64,000 bases of DNA. It comes from Paucidesulfovibrio gracilis DSM 16080 (GTDB taxonomy: Bacteria; Desulfobacterota; Desulfovibrionia; Desulfovibrionales; Desulfovibrionaceae). The notes below the pieces were generated by a model. That model saw only the letters and a list, made by a program, of their open reading frames with translations, was not told the origin of the DNA and ran no database searches. Where the stretch lies: NCBI RefSeq assembly GCF_900167125.1, contig NZ_FUYC01000011.1, positions 1-64,000 of the forward strand, read 5' to 3'. This document shows positions 9,057 through 18,026 of the stretch, piece after piece; the stretch's first letter is position 1; each line of letters starts with the position of its first letter. The position numbers and the translations under genes are program-made.

Positions 9057-10337
9057 TCAACCCAGGCGCTGCAATCCTTTGTCACCGATGTCCCTGCGAA
9101 AATAGCTGTTTTCAAAATGGACCTTGTTCACGGCGAGGTAGGCGCGCTCCTTGGCCTCGGCCAGTCCGTCTCCCAGGGCCGTGACACAGAGAACGCGTCC
9201 GCCCGAGGTGACCACGCCCCCGTCCTCGGTGGGCGCGGTTCCGGCCTGAAAGACCTTCACGCCGGGCAGAGATTCGGCATCGGCAATGCCGGAAATTTCC
9301 ATGCCCTTGGGGTAGCTCTGTGGATAGCCCTCGGCCGCCATGACCACGCCCAGGGCCGCTTCGGGCCGGGCCTTGACCGCCACCTCGGGCAGGCGTCCCT
9401 CCACACAGGCCAACATGATTTCGAGCAAATCGCCATCCAACCGGGCCAGCAAAGGCTGGCATTCGGGATCGCCGAAGCGCACGTTGTATTCCAGCACGCC
9501 CAATCCGTCCGCAGTGTACATCAACCCGGCGTAGAGCACGCCCTTGTAGGGCTGGCCCTTCTCGGCCATATGCCGAAGAATGGGGCGGATGACCTGCTCG
9601 GCGGTCTCCTCAAAACGTTCACGCGGCAGGATGGGCGCGGGGCTGTAGGCTCCCATGCCCCCGGTGTTGGGACCGGTGTCCCCCTCGCCCACGGCCTTGT
9701 GGTCCTGGGAGGAGGGCAGCACCGCGTAGTGCTCTCCGTCGCAAAAGGCCAGGAAGGAGGCTTCCTCGCCCTGGAGGGTCTCCTCCACCACGACGCGGTC
9801 CCCGGCCGAGCCAAAGGCCTTGCGGTTCATCATCATGTCCAAGGCTTCCTCGGCCTCTTCCACGGTGCGGGCCACCACAACTCCTTTGCCCGCGGCCAGT
9901 CCGTCGGCCTTAACCACGATGGGCGCGCCCTTCTCGCGCACAAAATCCCGCGCCAGCTCAAATTCGTCAAAGATGCGGAACGGCGCGGTGGGGACTCCGG
10001 CCTCGTGCATCACGAGTTTGGAAAAGGCCTTGGAGCCTTCCAGATTGGCGGCGTAGGCATTGGGTCCGAAGCAGGGGATCCCTTCCCGGGCCAGGGCGTC
10101 CGATAGCCCGAGCACCAGGGGCAGTTCCGGCCCGGCCACCACCAGATCAATATGTTTTTCCTTGGCAAAGGCGATCAGCCCGGGGATGTCGTCATCCTGA
10201 ATCGGAACATTGACGCCTTCGGCGGCGGTGCCGCCATTGCCCGGGGCCGCGTAGAGTTCGGTCACCCGGGGACTTTGCCGCAGCTTCCAGCAGAGGGCGT
10301 GTTCACGCCCGCCGGAGCCGACCACGAGAATTTTCAT
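9057..10337 (-). CDS. purD: Phosphoribosylamine-glycine ligase
   Basis: A 426-residue ATP-grasp enzyme joining phosphoribosylamine and glycine in the second step of purine synthesis. It shows the N-terminal MKILVVGSGGREHAL motif, the ATP-grasp core (PIVVKADGLAAGKGVVVA) and the family signature (NVRFGDPECQPLL). Full length. It is the first gene of purD-purE-moaA on the minus strand. The 188 bases upstream show no clear riboswitch or terminator. Confidence 0.97.
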   Translation of the reverse strand: MKILVVGSGGREHALCWKLRQSPRVTELYAAPGNGGTAAEGVNVPIQDDDIPGLIAFAKEKHIDLVVAGPELPLVLGLSDALAREGIPCFGPNAYAANLEGSKAFSKLVMHEAGVPTAPFRIFDEFELARDFVREKGAPIVVKADGLAAGKGVVVARTVEEAEEALDMMMNRKAFGSAGDRVVVEETLQGEEASFLAFCDGEHYAVLPSSQDHKAVGEGDTGPNTGGMGAYSPAPILPRERFEETAEQVIRPILRHMAEKGQPYKGVLYAGLMYTADGLGVLEYNVRFGDPECQPLLARLDGDLLEIMLACVEGRLPEVAVKARPEAALGVVMAAEGYPQSYPKGMEISGIADAESLPGVKVFQAGTAPTEDGGVVTSGGRVLCVTALGDGLAEAKERAYLAVNKVHFENSYFRRDIGDKGLQRLG

Positions 10338-10525
10338 GCGTGTTCTCCATCAAAGAATATTGGCAATGGTGTAAGGGAAACGCCTTCGGAAGGCAAGAAC
10401 CGCGGCATTACCCAGGATTCGGGACCAGTGCGGGCATTGCGGCTCGACTTCCACGCCCCGGCATGCGGCACAAAACAAAAGAACAGCGTCAGACCACGGG
10501 ACAAAACGCTTCGGACAACCGGTCC

Positions 10526-11464
10526 TCAGGCCGGATCATCCGCGCAAGGACTGGCGCAAACCGCACCGCACGGCACCGGAACGTCCGCGTCCTGCCAGAT
10601 TTCGGCAACAACCGAACGCAGCGCCAGAAGCAGGGCATCGTCGGCGCGGGAATGGGAGTAGACCAGATAGGCGTATTGCGGAACACAGCCTCCCTCCCAG
10701 CGGACCATGGTTCCCGCGGCCTCGGCCGCCAGAGCCTCGTCCTCGCGCACCAGGGAGACCCCCTTGCCCGCCATGATCAAATCGTTGACCACCTGCTCGT
10801 TGTCCGCCTCAATGGTTTTGGTCAGGCTCAGCTTGCGGCGCTTGAACATATCCTCCCCAAGCTGATAGCAAAGGCAGGGCGGCGGAGTCCAAATCCAGGG
10901 CAGGCGCGCCAGATCCTCCCAATCCGCGTTTTCAATGCGTTCACGCCAGGCCGCCGGTCCCATAATCAGCAACCGGAACGAACAAAGCCGTAAAAATTCA
11001 AAATCTTCCGGGTCATTTTCCTGAAACACGAACCCCGCGTCCACTTCCCCGGCGCGCAGGGATTCCACAATGCGTCCGCTCACGCTGAGGGTCAGCCCCA
11101 ATTCCACCTGGGGATGGCGTTCGCCCATGAGCGCGGCCAGCCGGCTCACGCGCAGGAACGAAGAATCCGTGTTCAAGGCCACGCGCAGCTTGCCGCGCAC
11201 GTCCTGCCGCAGCGACCGGGCCTTGACCGTGATGCGCTGCACCGCGTTCAACGCCTCCCGCGCATGCTCAAGAAGCACTTCCCCCTCCGGAGTCAGGCGC
11301 ATGCCCTTGGAACTGCGACGAAACAGCCCAAGGCCCAGCTCCTCTTCCAGCGCCTTGACATGGGCGCTTACCGAAGGCTGGCTGATGAACAGCCGCTCCG
11401 AAGCGCGGGACAATCGCCCTTCTTCGGCCACGGCCAGAAATGTTTTCAAATGGTAGAGTTCCAC
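10526..11464 (-). CDS. LysR-family regulator, cassette 1
   Basis: A 312-residue LysR-type transcription factor. The winged helix-turn-helix covers residues 1-60 (LYHLKTFLAVAEEGRLSRAS, then SQPSVSAHVKALEEELG), followed by a substrate-binding domain. I place the start at the GTG at 11464, because alignment with the paralogue at 12017-12922 begins there; the frame is open to 11500. The two proteins share long stretches (LARLPWIWT, AGKGVSLVREDE against AGKGVALLREDE), so they arose by duplication. The gene is divergent from a 61-residue membrane protein gene (11605-11790) across 140 bases, the classical layout for a LysR regulator and its target. The effector is unknown. Confidence 0.88.
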   Translation of the reverse strand: MELYHLKTFLAVAEEGRLSRASERLFISQPSVSAHVKALEEELGLGLFRRSSKGMRLTPEGEVLLEHAREALNAVQRITVKARSLRQDVRGKLRVALNTDSSFLRVSRLAALMGERHPQVELGLTLSVSGRIVESLRAGEVDAGFVFQENDPEDFEFLRLCSFRLLIMGPAAWRERIENADWEDLARLPWIWTPPPCLCYQLGEDMFKRRKLSLTKTIEADNEQVVNDLIMAGKGVSLVREDEALAAEAAGTMVRWEGGCVPQYAYLVYSHSRADDALLLALRSVVAEIWQDADVPVPCGAVCASPCADDPA

Positions 11465-11508
11465 GGCCCTTTTCTTACGGTCAAACGCCCCAAAGCTCAA
11501 TCAAGAAA

Positions 11509-11527
11509 TCCGAAGGCTCACTTCGGA
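11509..11527. promoter_or_regulatory. Inverted repeat, candidate LysR operator
   Basis: A perfect 7-base inverted repeat TCCGAAG-N5-CTTCGGA in the divergent space between the LysR gene and the small membrane protein gene. Dyads of this size in this position are typical of LysR binding boxes. There is no T-run, so a terminator is unlikely. Confidence 0.5.
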
Positions 11528-11536
11528 CAAAGCGAA

Positions 11537-11557
11537 TGGCGCTTTTCGCATTTTCAG
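11537..11557 (+). promoter_or_regulatory. Conserved upstream element, copy 1
   Basis: TGG-N3-TTTTCGCATT-N2-CAG lies 48-68 bases before the first small membrane protein gene. A closely matching block lies before the second small gene (13054-13074). Shared non-coding sequence between two otherwise diverged cassettes suggests a promoter or regulator site. Confidence 0.5.
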
Positions 11558-11604
11558 GTGTATGTTGCCTTCATCATACACCGCAACGTTTTGGAGAAGC
11601 CGCC

Positions 11605-11790
11605 ATGCAAAACAATGTACGCCACTTCATCGGATACCTGTTGACCATGGAACCTTCGGACCAGACTCCATGGCCCGCCATGCCCTCTTTTTCCGGCGCT
11701 CGTGCTCGCCGGGGCGCGGAACTCTTCAAAACGGCTTTCTGGATGGGCATGGCCGTGCTCTTTTCCGTGGGGATCAGCCAACTGCGTTAA
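11605..11790 (+). CDS. Small single-pass membrane protein, cassette 1
   Basis: A 61-residue protein with a polar N-terminal half and one hydrophobic segment at about residues 40-58 (FKTAFWMGMAVLFSVGIS), ending QLR. The ATG at 11605 is preceded by a GGAGAA ribosome site six bases away. It is clearly related to the 55-residue product at 13150-13317: both have K-T-x-F-W at the start of the helix and end in SQL plus one residue. I do not recognise the family. The divergent LysR gene suggests regulated expression. A role as a small modulator of a membrane complex is possible but is inference. Confidence 0.75.
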   Translation: MQNNVRHFIGYLLTMEPSDQTPWPAMPSFSGARARRGAELFKTAFWMGMAVLFSVGISQLR

Positions 11791-11880
11791 CCCGCCGCAG
11801 CCTCTTCTCCCCACGGCTCATGGGACCGTTTTCCGGGCCTGACGTTTTCCACGCAGGGATTCGCCAGGGTACGCACCCGG

Positions 11881-11903
11881 AAGGCGGTCCTGCCTTTTTT
11901 TTC
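11881..11903 (+). terminator. Probable terminator after small membrane protein 1
   Basis: A short AAGGC/GCCTT stem with a six-base loop is followed by a run of T residues (to 11902). It lies 90 bases after the stop codon of the 61-residue protein, on the right strand to end its transcript. Confidence 0.6.
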
Positions 11904-12016
11904 AGCCCCGGGTGGTCATTCCCGCGCGTTGCTGCCTTGCTCCCGTCCCAGCGGACATTATTTCATCTTCCCAGGAACTATATTATATGATGCAACGGTC
12001 GGTTCCCGGAATCAGC

Positions 12017-12922
12017 TCATTGCCCTGGCGCATCCAGCACTCCGGCATCGCGCCACATATCCGCCACGCAATGCCGCACGGCCTGGATCAGGGGATCCTT
12101 TTCCCGGGCCAGCTGGTACACAAAGTACGCCTGCACGTCGAAATGCTCCCCGGGCCAGACCGCCAGATCATCCAACGCCCCCAGGGTGCGGACCTCATCC
12201 TCGCGCAGCAGGGCCACGCCCTTGCCCGCGCTGACCAACGAGCGCACCACGGCTTCGCTGTCTGCTTCAATGACCTGGCTGGGGGAAATATTGTGCCGCT
12301 CGAACAACGTCCGCACCAAACGATGATACGGACAGTTGGCCGTGGTCCAAATCCAGGGCAGGCGCGCCAGGTCCGGCCAGGTCGCGTCTTCCAGGTCGGT
12401 GCGAAAGGCCGCGCTGCCGGCCACATACAACCGGAATCCGAATAACGGCATGGCCGCCAGTTCCGGATCCGACGGCGGAGTAAACACAAATCCCGCATCC
12501 CAATTGCCTGCGGCCACCTGCTCGGCAATGCGCGAGGAGGTGGAGTGCAGCAGGGTCACGGCCACGCGGGGATGCTTGCCCATCATGCAGGACAACAGCG
12601 CGTTGAGACGCAAAAACTCCGCATCCGTGTTCAGCCCGAGCCGGAAATTGCCCACCAGCTCGTCGCCCATGGCCCGGGCCAGGTAGACCAGATCCCGCGC
12701 CGCCACAAGCACGGCCTCGGCCTTGGGCTTCAAGGCCTGTCCCTCGCGGGTCAGCTCCATGCCCTTGGCCGTGCGCTTGAACAGCTTCACGCCAAGTTCC
12801 TTTTCCAAGGCCTTGATGTGCGCGCTCACCGCGGGCTGGCTTACGAACAGCCGTTCCGAAGCGCGGGTGAGGTGTTTTTCCTCGGCCACGGCCAAAAAAG
12901 TACGAAGCTGGTAGAGTTCCAT
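12017..12922 (-). CDS. LysR-family regulator, cassette 2
   Basis: A 301-residue LysR-type regulator. The helix-turn-helix lies in residues 1-60 (MELYQLRTFLAVAEEKHLTRAS, SQPAVSAHIKALEKELG). The frame is open to 13120, but LysR homology begins at the ATG at 12922. It is a paralogue of the regulator at 10526-11464, with the same architecture and shared sequence (RLPWIWT, AGKG, REDE). The effector-binding domain has diverged, so the two may sense different ligands. It is divergent from a 55-residue membrane protein gene across 227 bases, repeating the cassette 1 layout. Confidence 0.9.
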   Translation of the reverse strand: MELYQLRTFLAVAEEKHLTRASERLFVSQPAVSAHIKALEKELGVKLFKRTAKGMELTREGQALKPKAEAVLVAARDLVYLARAMGDELVGNFRLGLNTDAEFLRLNALLSCMMGKHPRVAVTLLHSTSSRIAEQVAAGNWDAGFVFTPPSDPELAAMPLFGFRLYVAGSAAFRTDLEDATWPDLARLPWIWTTANCPYHRLVRTLFERHNISPSQVIEADSEAVVRSLVSAGKGVALLREDEVRTLGALDDLAVWPGEHFDVQAYFVYQLAREKDPLIQAVRHCVADMWRDAGVLDAPGQ

Positions 12923-13053
12923 GCACAAGCTGTACGTTGTTTCCCGCTGCCATTCAATGTGATCTCCCAAAAAAAGCACGGCGTTATCAGCGATTTTTTT
13001 CGCGTCCCACCAGCAATCAGGGAAACTGAACGGCAAACGATAAAAAATGTGAT

Positions 13054-13074
13054 TGGATTTTTCGCATTGCTCAG
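13054..13074 (+). promoter_or_regulatory. Conserved upstream element, copy 2
   Basis: TGG-N2-TTTTCGCATT-N3-CAG, matching the element before the first small membrane gene. It ends 76 bases before the second small gene. The ten-base core TTTTCGCATT is identical in both copies. Confidence 0.5.
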
Positions 13075-13149
13075 CGCATGAAGAACTCGTGAACGCGGTG
13101 CGGAAATGACTCCGCCCCATCCAGCCCCCGCAACATGGAGGGATGCACC

Positions 13150-13317
13150 ATGGAAATGGTACGCTACATCATTCGTCCCGAAGGCTCGGGCCAAGTTTGG
13201 CAAAACGAGCGGTTTTCCAACCGCCTGCTGCAGTCCCGGTTCGCCGGTGCGGTAAAGACCGTGTTCTGGGTCGCGGCTTCGGTCGCCCTGTTCGCGGCCA
13301 TGAGCCAATTGCAGTAA
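13150..13317 (+). CDS. Small single-pass membrane protein, cassette 2
   Basis: A 55-residue protein with a hydrophobic segment at about residues 35-53 (VKTVFWVAASVALFAAMS), ending QLQ. It is homologous to the 61-residue product of cassette 1. An in-frame ATG lies at 13135, but the GGAGGG ribosome site overlaps it and is well spaced for the ATG at 13150, which I therefore choose. Too short for confident family assignment. The retained pair of duplicated genes with divergent LysR regulators argues that both are real and used. Confidence 0.75.
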   Translation: MEMVRYIIRPEGSGQVWQNERFSNRLLQSRFAGAVKTVFWVAASVALFAAMSQLQ

Positions 13318-13625
13318 TTCCGCCGAACGTCCATCGCCAAGGAACGCCGAGGCCACCTGACGGGCCGACGCGGACTTTCATAATATACCCGGCCCCGGAA
13401 TCGAAAGGTTCCGGGGCCGGCTCATTTGTGTCCTACGCCCAAACGCCGCAAAAAAAAAGAAGGCAGGCCCGTCGCTGCACACGAACAGGCCCGCCATGCG
13501 GGTATGCATCCGGAGGGTGTCGGACACGCCCCGGAAACGCCCGCGTTTTGGCCTGACGCGAGCGTCCCGGGTCCGAACAACGTGTGATGGGAGGGGAGGG
13601 AACACGTTGCCCGGGGTTACTTTGT
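13318..13625. other. Intergenic region with two strong hairpins
   Basis: A 308-base region between converging transcripts (small membrane protein 2 and the Fe-S subunit gene). It holds two large inverted repeats: 13389-13420 (12-base-pair CCGGCCCCGGAA stem, 8-base loop) and 13566-13616 (CAACGTGT/ACACGTTG inside CCCGGG arms). Neither is followed by a good T-run, but their position between convergent ends suggests transcript-end structures. No gene is seen. Confidence 0.55.
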
Positions 13626-14780
13626 TCAGGAAAGTTCCACCACATCCAGCCAGTGATGCACGGTGATGCCCTCGGGCGCGGCCGCAGTGAGCTGAATGGT
13701 ACAGCCGCTGCATCCGGTGAGGATGTTCCGGGCCTGGCGGGGAAAACCCTGCATGCAGGTGTCGGCCATGTTGCGGGATAATTCCGGATTGGTGATCTGC
13801 AGGATGCCGCCCATGCCGCAGCAGGAACCGCTTCCCTTGACCAGTCCGGGCAGAATTTCCCGCAGGAACGGCATATCCCGGTCCTCGCCCCAGTGACAGG
13901 GCTGATGGTAGCCGTACAGCTCAGGCTTGGCCTCGGTGTTGCTCCACCGGGCATCTTTGAGCAGGGCGCTCAGCGGCGTGAGGCACGCTTTCCACTGCTC
14001 GGCCTCTTCCCCCTGGAGCGGACTCTCGGCATAAGCGGCCAGGGCATGGTGGCAGGAGGCGCAGAACACCGCGATGCGCGGTCGTCCCAGGGACCGCCAG
14101 TAGTCGATGTTCTTTTGCTGCATTTCATGCATGGTGTCGTACAGACCAGCCGTATGCATGGTGCCGCCGCAACAGTTGAATCCGGAGTCGTCCTTGACCA
14201 CGTAGCCCCAGGCGCGAAGCAGTTCGCGGGCCTTTTGGGTCCACTGGGGCCGGATGTTCTTGGCCGTGCAGCCCTGGAAGATCACCACGGGAGTGTCGGT
14301 GTCCACCTTGGCTTCCGGACCTTTGGCAATGTGCACCCAGGGCTTGGCCCGGTGCTTATTGACCATGGCCTTGGCCGAATCCAGCGAAGGACGCAGTCCC
14401 TTGGGCGCGACCCACCCTGGCACCAGCGAGGCAAGCATGCCCAGCGAAGGCCACATGGGTCCCATGTGCTTGATCCACAGGGACCAAAAGTGCTGGGTCC
14501 AGTCCGGGTGCTGGGCGCGCACGTCCGAGAGCAGGTCCGCGGTGGACAGCTTGCGGGCGCAAGCCTGCTGGCATTTGCCGCATCCAGCGCAGAGCCGCGC
14601 CAATTCCTTAATGTGTTCCCAATCCAGTTCCGGATCCTGATCGTGGGCCGGGGCGAATTCCTCGTGCAAAGGTTCCAGCAGCAGGCGCTTGCCCTTGGGG
14701 GCGTATTCCTCGCGCGAAAACTGTTGGTACACCGGGCAAACCCTGAGGCATTCCCCGCACTGTGTACATCCGCGTTTCAC
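13626..14780 (-). CDS. Fe-S electron-transfer subunit of a 2-hydroxyacid dehydrogenase (GlcF/CCG family)
   Basis: A 384-residue iron-sulfur protein. Two ferredoxin-type clusters are at the N-terminus: C5-x2-C8-x2-C11-x3-C15, then CAGCGKCQQACA. Two CCG cysteine-rich domains follow (FNCCGG with CASCHHA, and SCCGMGG with GCSGC), as in GlcF, LldE-type and heterodisulfide-reductase-like subunits. The frame opens at 14822, but the GTG at 14780 sits one base after the upstream dehydrogenase stop and has an AGGGG ribosome site, so I choose it. It probably takes electrons from the adjacent FAD dehydrogenase and passes them to the quinone pool or a membrane complex. Confidence 0.88.
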   Translation of the reverse strand: MKRGCTQCGECLRVCPVYQQFSREEYAPKGKRLLLEPLHEEFAPAHDQDPELDWEHIKELARLCAGCGKCQQACARKLSTADLLSDVRAQHPDWTQHFWSLWIKHMGPMWPSLGMLASLVPGWVAPKGLRPSLDSAKAMVNKHRAKPWVHIAKGPEAKVDTDTPVVIFQGCTAKNIRPQWTQKARELLRAWGYVVKDDSGFNCCGGTMHTAGLYDTMHEMQQKNIDYWRSLGRPRIAVFCASCHHALAAYAESPLQGEEAEQWKACLTPLSALLKDARWSNTEAKPELYGYHQPCHWGEDRDMPFLREILPGLVKGSGSCCGMGGILQITNPELSRNMADTCMQGFPRQARNILTGCSGCTIQLTAAAPEGITVHHWLDVVELS

Positions 14781-14781
14781 C

Positions 14782-16155
14782 TTAATACCCCTTTTTCGGG
14801 TTGAGGATTCCGTTCGGGTCAAACAGGCCGCGCACCTGGCGCATCATTTCATGCTCATCCTTGCCGAGCTGGCGTCCCACATCCTTGAGACAGCCGCCGC
14901 CGTGTTCGCCGGAAATACTGCCGCCGAATTCCAGCACGGCCGCGTCCATCTCATGGTGGGTCTTTTGGGTGCGTTCGGCATCGTCCGCGTCTGAGGCATC
15001 GTAGTGCAGGTTGGCGTGGATGTTGCCGTCCCCGGCATGACCAAAGGCGATGAGACGCTTGCCGTTCTTTTCTGCCAGGGATTCAAACCGGCGCACCGCG
15101 TTCAGAATTTGTCCACGCGGTACGGCCATGTCCCCGCCGATGCGGTCCGGGCCGAGCACGTAGGAAGCGGCGGAAACGCGGCGACGGTAGCCCCAAAGCG
15201 CGTCTTCCTCTTCCTTGCCCACGCCCTGCATGCGCCACAGCGCGTCGTCGATCTGCTTGGAAAGACGGGCGATCTCCAACGGAACGGTCTGCTCGGAGCC
15301 GTCCACCTGGAAGAGCAGCAGAGAATTGACCGAATCCGGCCAGGGATACTCACCGGTCTGCTTGAGGATATCCAGCACGGTCTCGTTCATGAACTCCACG
15401 GCCGAAGGCAGAATGCCCGCCGCAAAGACCTTACCCATGGAATTGAGGGCCGCGTCCAAGCTGGAGTAGCCCACCAGCAGGGAGGCCGAGGCATCGGGCT
15501 TGGGAAGCAGCTTGAGATGCAGCTTGGTGAGCAGGCCGAGGGTTCCCTCGGAACCGACCATAAACCGGGTCATGTCCAGGCCGATGACGTCCTTTTGGGT
15601 GCGGCCGCCCAACTGGAGCAGCTTGCCGCCGGGAATAACCACGTCGCAGCCGAGCACATAGTCGCGGGTGACGCCGTACTTGACGGCGCGCAGGCCACCC
15701 GCGCAGGTGACCACGTTGCCGCCGATGCTGGTGGCTTTGCTGCTGGCCGGGTCCGGCGGATAAAACATGCCGCGTTTTTCACACTCGGCCTGCAACAGGG
15801 TGGTTCCAACACCAGGCTCCACCGTAGCCACGAAATCTGTATCGGAAATATCCAAAATACGGTCCATGCCGAGCATGGAAACGACAATACCGGGCAGCGT
15901 GGGAACACAACCGCCCGAGAGGCTGGTTCCGCGACCACGGGGATGCACGACAACTTTTTCGGCATCGGCCCAGCGCATGAACTCCCGCACCTGCTCCACA
16001 CAGGTGGGCCGCACCATGGCGAGCACCTCGCCCTTCATGTTGCTGGCGTCGGAAGAATAGACCCGCAACGAAGGTTTGTCGAAGCTCACGTTCTCCTTGA
16101 ACAGATCTTCGAGAAAGCTCCTGTGGGCGCTTGTTAATTTGGTTACGTACGACAT
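14782..16155 (-). CDS. FAD-dependent 2-hydroxyacid dehydrogenase (GlcD / D-lactate dehydrogenase family)
   Basis: A 457-residue flavoprotein of the PCMH-type FAD family. The FAD-binding motif HPRGRGTSLSGG is at residues 71-82, and the C-terminal catalytic/metal region has GHAGDGNIHANL and SGEHGGG. The family includes D-lactate, glycolate and D-2-hydroxyglutarate dehydrogenases, which sequence inspection cannot separate safely. Desulfovibrio uses similar enzymes for lactate. Here the linkage to a DASS anion symporter and to 2-oxoglutarate oxidoreductase and succinyl-CoA synthetase genes makes D-2-hydroxyglutarate or a similar dicarboxylate a reasonable alternative substrate. The Fe-S partner starts one base downstream. 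Confidence 0.85.
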   Translation of the reverse strand: MSYVTKLTSAHRSFLEDLFKENVSFDKPSLRVYSSDASNMKGEVLAMVRPTCVEQVREFMRWADAEKVVVHPRGRGTSLSGGCVPTLPGIVVSMLGMDRILDISDTDFVATVEPGVGTTLLQAECEKRGMFYPPDPASSKATSIGGNVVTCAGGLRAVKYGVTRDYVLGCDVVIPGGKLLQLGGRTQKDVIGLDMTRFMVGSEGTLGLLTKLHLKLLPKPDASASLLVGYSSLDAALNSMGKVFAAGILPSAVEFMNETVLDILKQTGEYPWPDSVNSLLLFQVDGSEQTVPLEIARLSKQIDDALWRMQGVGKEEEDALWGYRRRVSAASYVLGPDRIGGDMAVPRGQILNAVRRFESLAEKNGKRLIAFGHAGDGNIHANLHYDASDADDAERTQKTHHEMDAAVLEFGGSISGEHGGGCLKDVGRQLGKDEHEMMRQVRGLFDPNGILNPKKGY

Positions 16156-16277
16156 GTCAGCTCCTTTCGCGCACCAGGGCGCTCATGGTCATGCGGTCGT
16201 CATCCTGTGCCGTTCTCTTGATTTTGCGCCGCATTTCCGTGTGACGGGCCGGGACCGCTCGATCCCGGCCCGGTCCG

Positions 16278-17705
16278 TTAATTGAACAGTCCGATCCACG
16301 ACCAGTAGGTGTAGACCATGATGGACATGAAGGTTGCGCCGAAGATGCTCATGATCGCACCCACCTTGATCAGCTCGTGGGTGGTGATCTCCTCGGTGGC
16401 CAGTCCGATGATGTTGGGCAGGTTGGACACCGGCAGCAAGTACTGGTGCACCACGTTCATGCCCACGAGAATGACGAAGGGGGCCACGTTCATGCCCGCG
16501 AACTGGGGCAGAGCCGCCACGGTCAGGGTGTGGGCGATGATCACGGGCGTCAGGGCCGTGGTCTTGGGTCCGCCGCCGGTAAAGAGTACCTGCAGGCAGA
16601 GCAGAATCCAGATGAAGATGACCACCTGCAACTTGAGATCCAGCTCGGCCAGAGGCGAGAAGAACGTGGACGCCAGCCAGGAGGCCGCGCCGCTGCTCAC
16701 CAGCACCGCGCCCATGGAAAGACCGGCACCATACACGATGAAGATGTTCCAAGGCACCTTGGTCTGGGCCTTTTTCCAGTTCATGATCTGCTGGGGTCCG
16801 GGCAGGATCATGGCCAGCACGGACATGAGAGCCACCAGCGTGGTGGAAAGGTGGTGGATGGAACTCGTGGCCCACAGGCCCAACGTGGCCAGGAACACGA
16901 TCAGGGTATACTTTTCCTTGAAGGTCGCGGGTCCGAGTTCGGCCAGCTCACGGTTCACCAATGCGCGGCCAGCGGACACGTCCTTCACGTCCGGGGGGAA
17001 CAGCTTGATGATGATGGGCACGGCCAGGAAACCGCAGACGATCGCCGGCGGCGCACCGATCTTGAACCACTCGCCCCAGGTGACCAGGGTGCCGGTGGCG
17101 TCCTCAAGCAGGCTCACGGTGATGGGGTTGGCCGCATGCGAGGTGAGCACCGCGATGCAGAACATGGTACCCGTGATGGTCACGACAAAGATCAAGCCCT
17201 TGACCATGCTGCTCTGGCCCTTTTCCGCGCCAAACGCGATGCCCATCTGGGTGATGATGGGCAGCACCAGCAGCGTCTTGGCCGCCAGCGAGGGAATAAA
17301 GAACGTCATGATCAGACAGATCACCGCCATGGCCCAGTACAGGCCCGTGGCGGTTTTACCCAGCTTGCTGATGGTCAGCAGGGCGATGCGGCGCGAGATG
17401 CCGCTCTCCCCCATGCAGGCCGCCATGATCATGCCCAGAGTCACGATCCAAACGCCGCCGCTGGCATAGCCCGACAAGGCCTGCTTCAGGCTGGCTGCCC
17501 CGAAAAGCACCAAAAAGCCGACAATGCAAAAACCGCTTTGTGCATCGTCGAGCGCCTGGGTCATCCAGACGATGACCGCAAAAATTCCGACTCCCAGGGC
17601 CACCTTGCCCTGGTACCCGAGTCCTTCGATTTCCGGTGTGACGAAAATCATGGAGAGCATGCCTAATACGGCAAGCCCGAGACTGATAAACTGTTTCTTC
17701 GTCAA
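16278..17705 (-). CDS. DASS-family (SLC13-like) sodium/anion symporter
   Basis: A 475-residue multi-spanning permease of the divalent anion:sodium symporter family. It has the SNLPNIIGLATEE-type segment near the end, a SHAANPITVS hairpin-loop motif in the first half and about eleven hydrophobic helices. I place the start at TTG 17705, which follows a strong GGGAGG ribosome site; the open frame upstream (to 17828) is low-complexity and not family-like. Members carry succinate, malate, citrate, tartrate or sulfate. The downstream dehydrogenase pair and the upstream kor-suc genes point to an organic dicarboxylate. Confidence 0.87.
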   Translation of the reverse strand: MTKKQFISLGLAVLGMLSMIFVTPEIEGLGYQGKVALGVGIFAVIVWMTQALDDAQSGFCIVGFLVLFGAASLKQALSGYASGGVWIVTLGMIMAACMGESGISRRIALLTISKLGKTATGLYWAMAVICLIMTFFIPSLAAKTLLVLPIITQMGIAFGAEKGQSSMVKGLIFVVTITGTMFCIAVLTSHAANPITVSLLEDATGTLVTWGEWFKIGAPPAIVCGFLAVPIIIKLFPPDVKDVSAGRALVNRELAELGPATFKEKYTLIVFLATLGLWATSSIHHLSTTLVALMSVLAMILPGPQQIMNWKKAQTKVPWNIFIVYGAGLSMGAVLVSSGAASWLASTFFSPLAELDLKLQVVIFIWILLCLQVLFTGGGPKTTALTPVIIAHTLTVAALPQFAGMNVAPFVILVGMNVVHQYLLPVSNLPNIIGLATEEITTHELIKVGAIMSIFGATFMSIMVYTYWSWIGLFN

Positions 17706-18026
17706 GGGATCCTCCCTCAGAATACAAGTAGTCTCCACACAACTTGCGTTGCCCGTGCGGACACCTCTTGGACCGCCCCCTGCCGATGCCGTATCCCCCG
17801 TACCCTCCGGGACCGCATCGGCGACCATCTCGACGGATCACTCCGTCACCGGGCCGGTCCTGTCTCCAAGTCCGCACTTCCTCCATTACCGTCGAGCGGT
17901 CACGGCCACGCGAACGATCACGGCAGAGACCGGTCAAACCAGTGCAGGACGAACTTCGCCTTGCCGACCGGCCCGGTGATCCCGGGTTATGCGTACACCG
18001 CGGCCTCAAACCCTTCGCCGCGTTTG

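Noticed and set aside
10338-10525. Purine or molybdenum riboswitch before purD/moaA
   Set aside because: I found no conserved core or paired helices of known types in this region.
13589-13601. G-rich stretch GGGAGGGGAGGG considered as a G-quadruplex
   Set aside because: Only three G-runs are close enough; it is better explained as the loop of the 13566-13616 hairpin.
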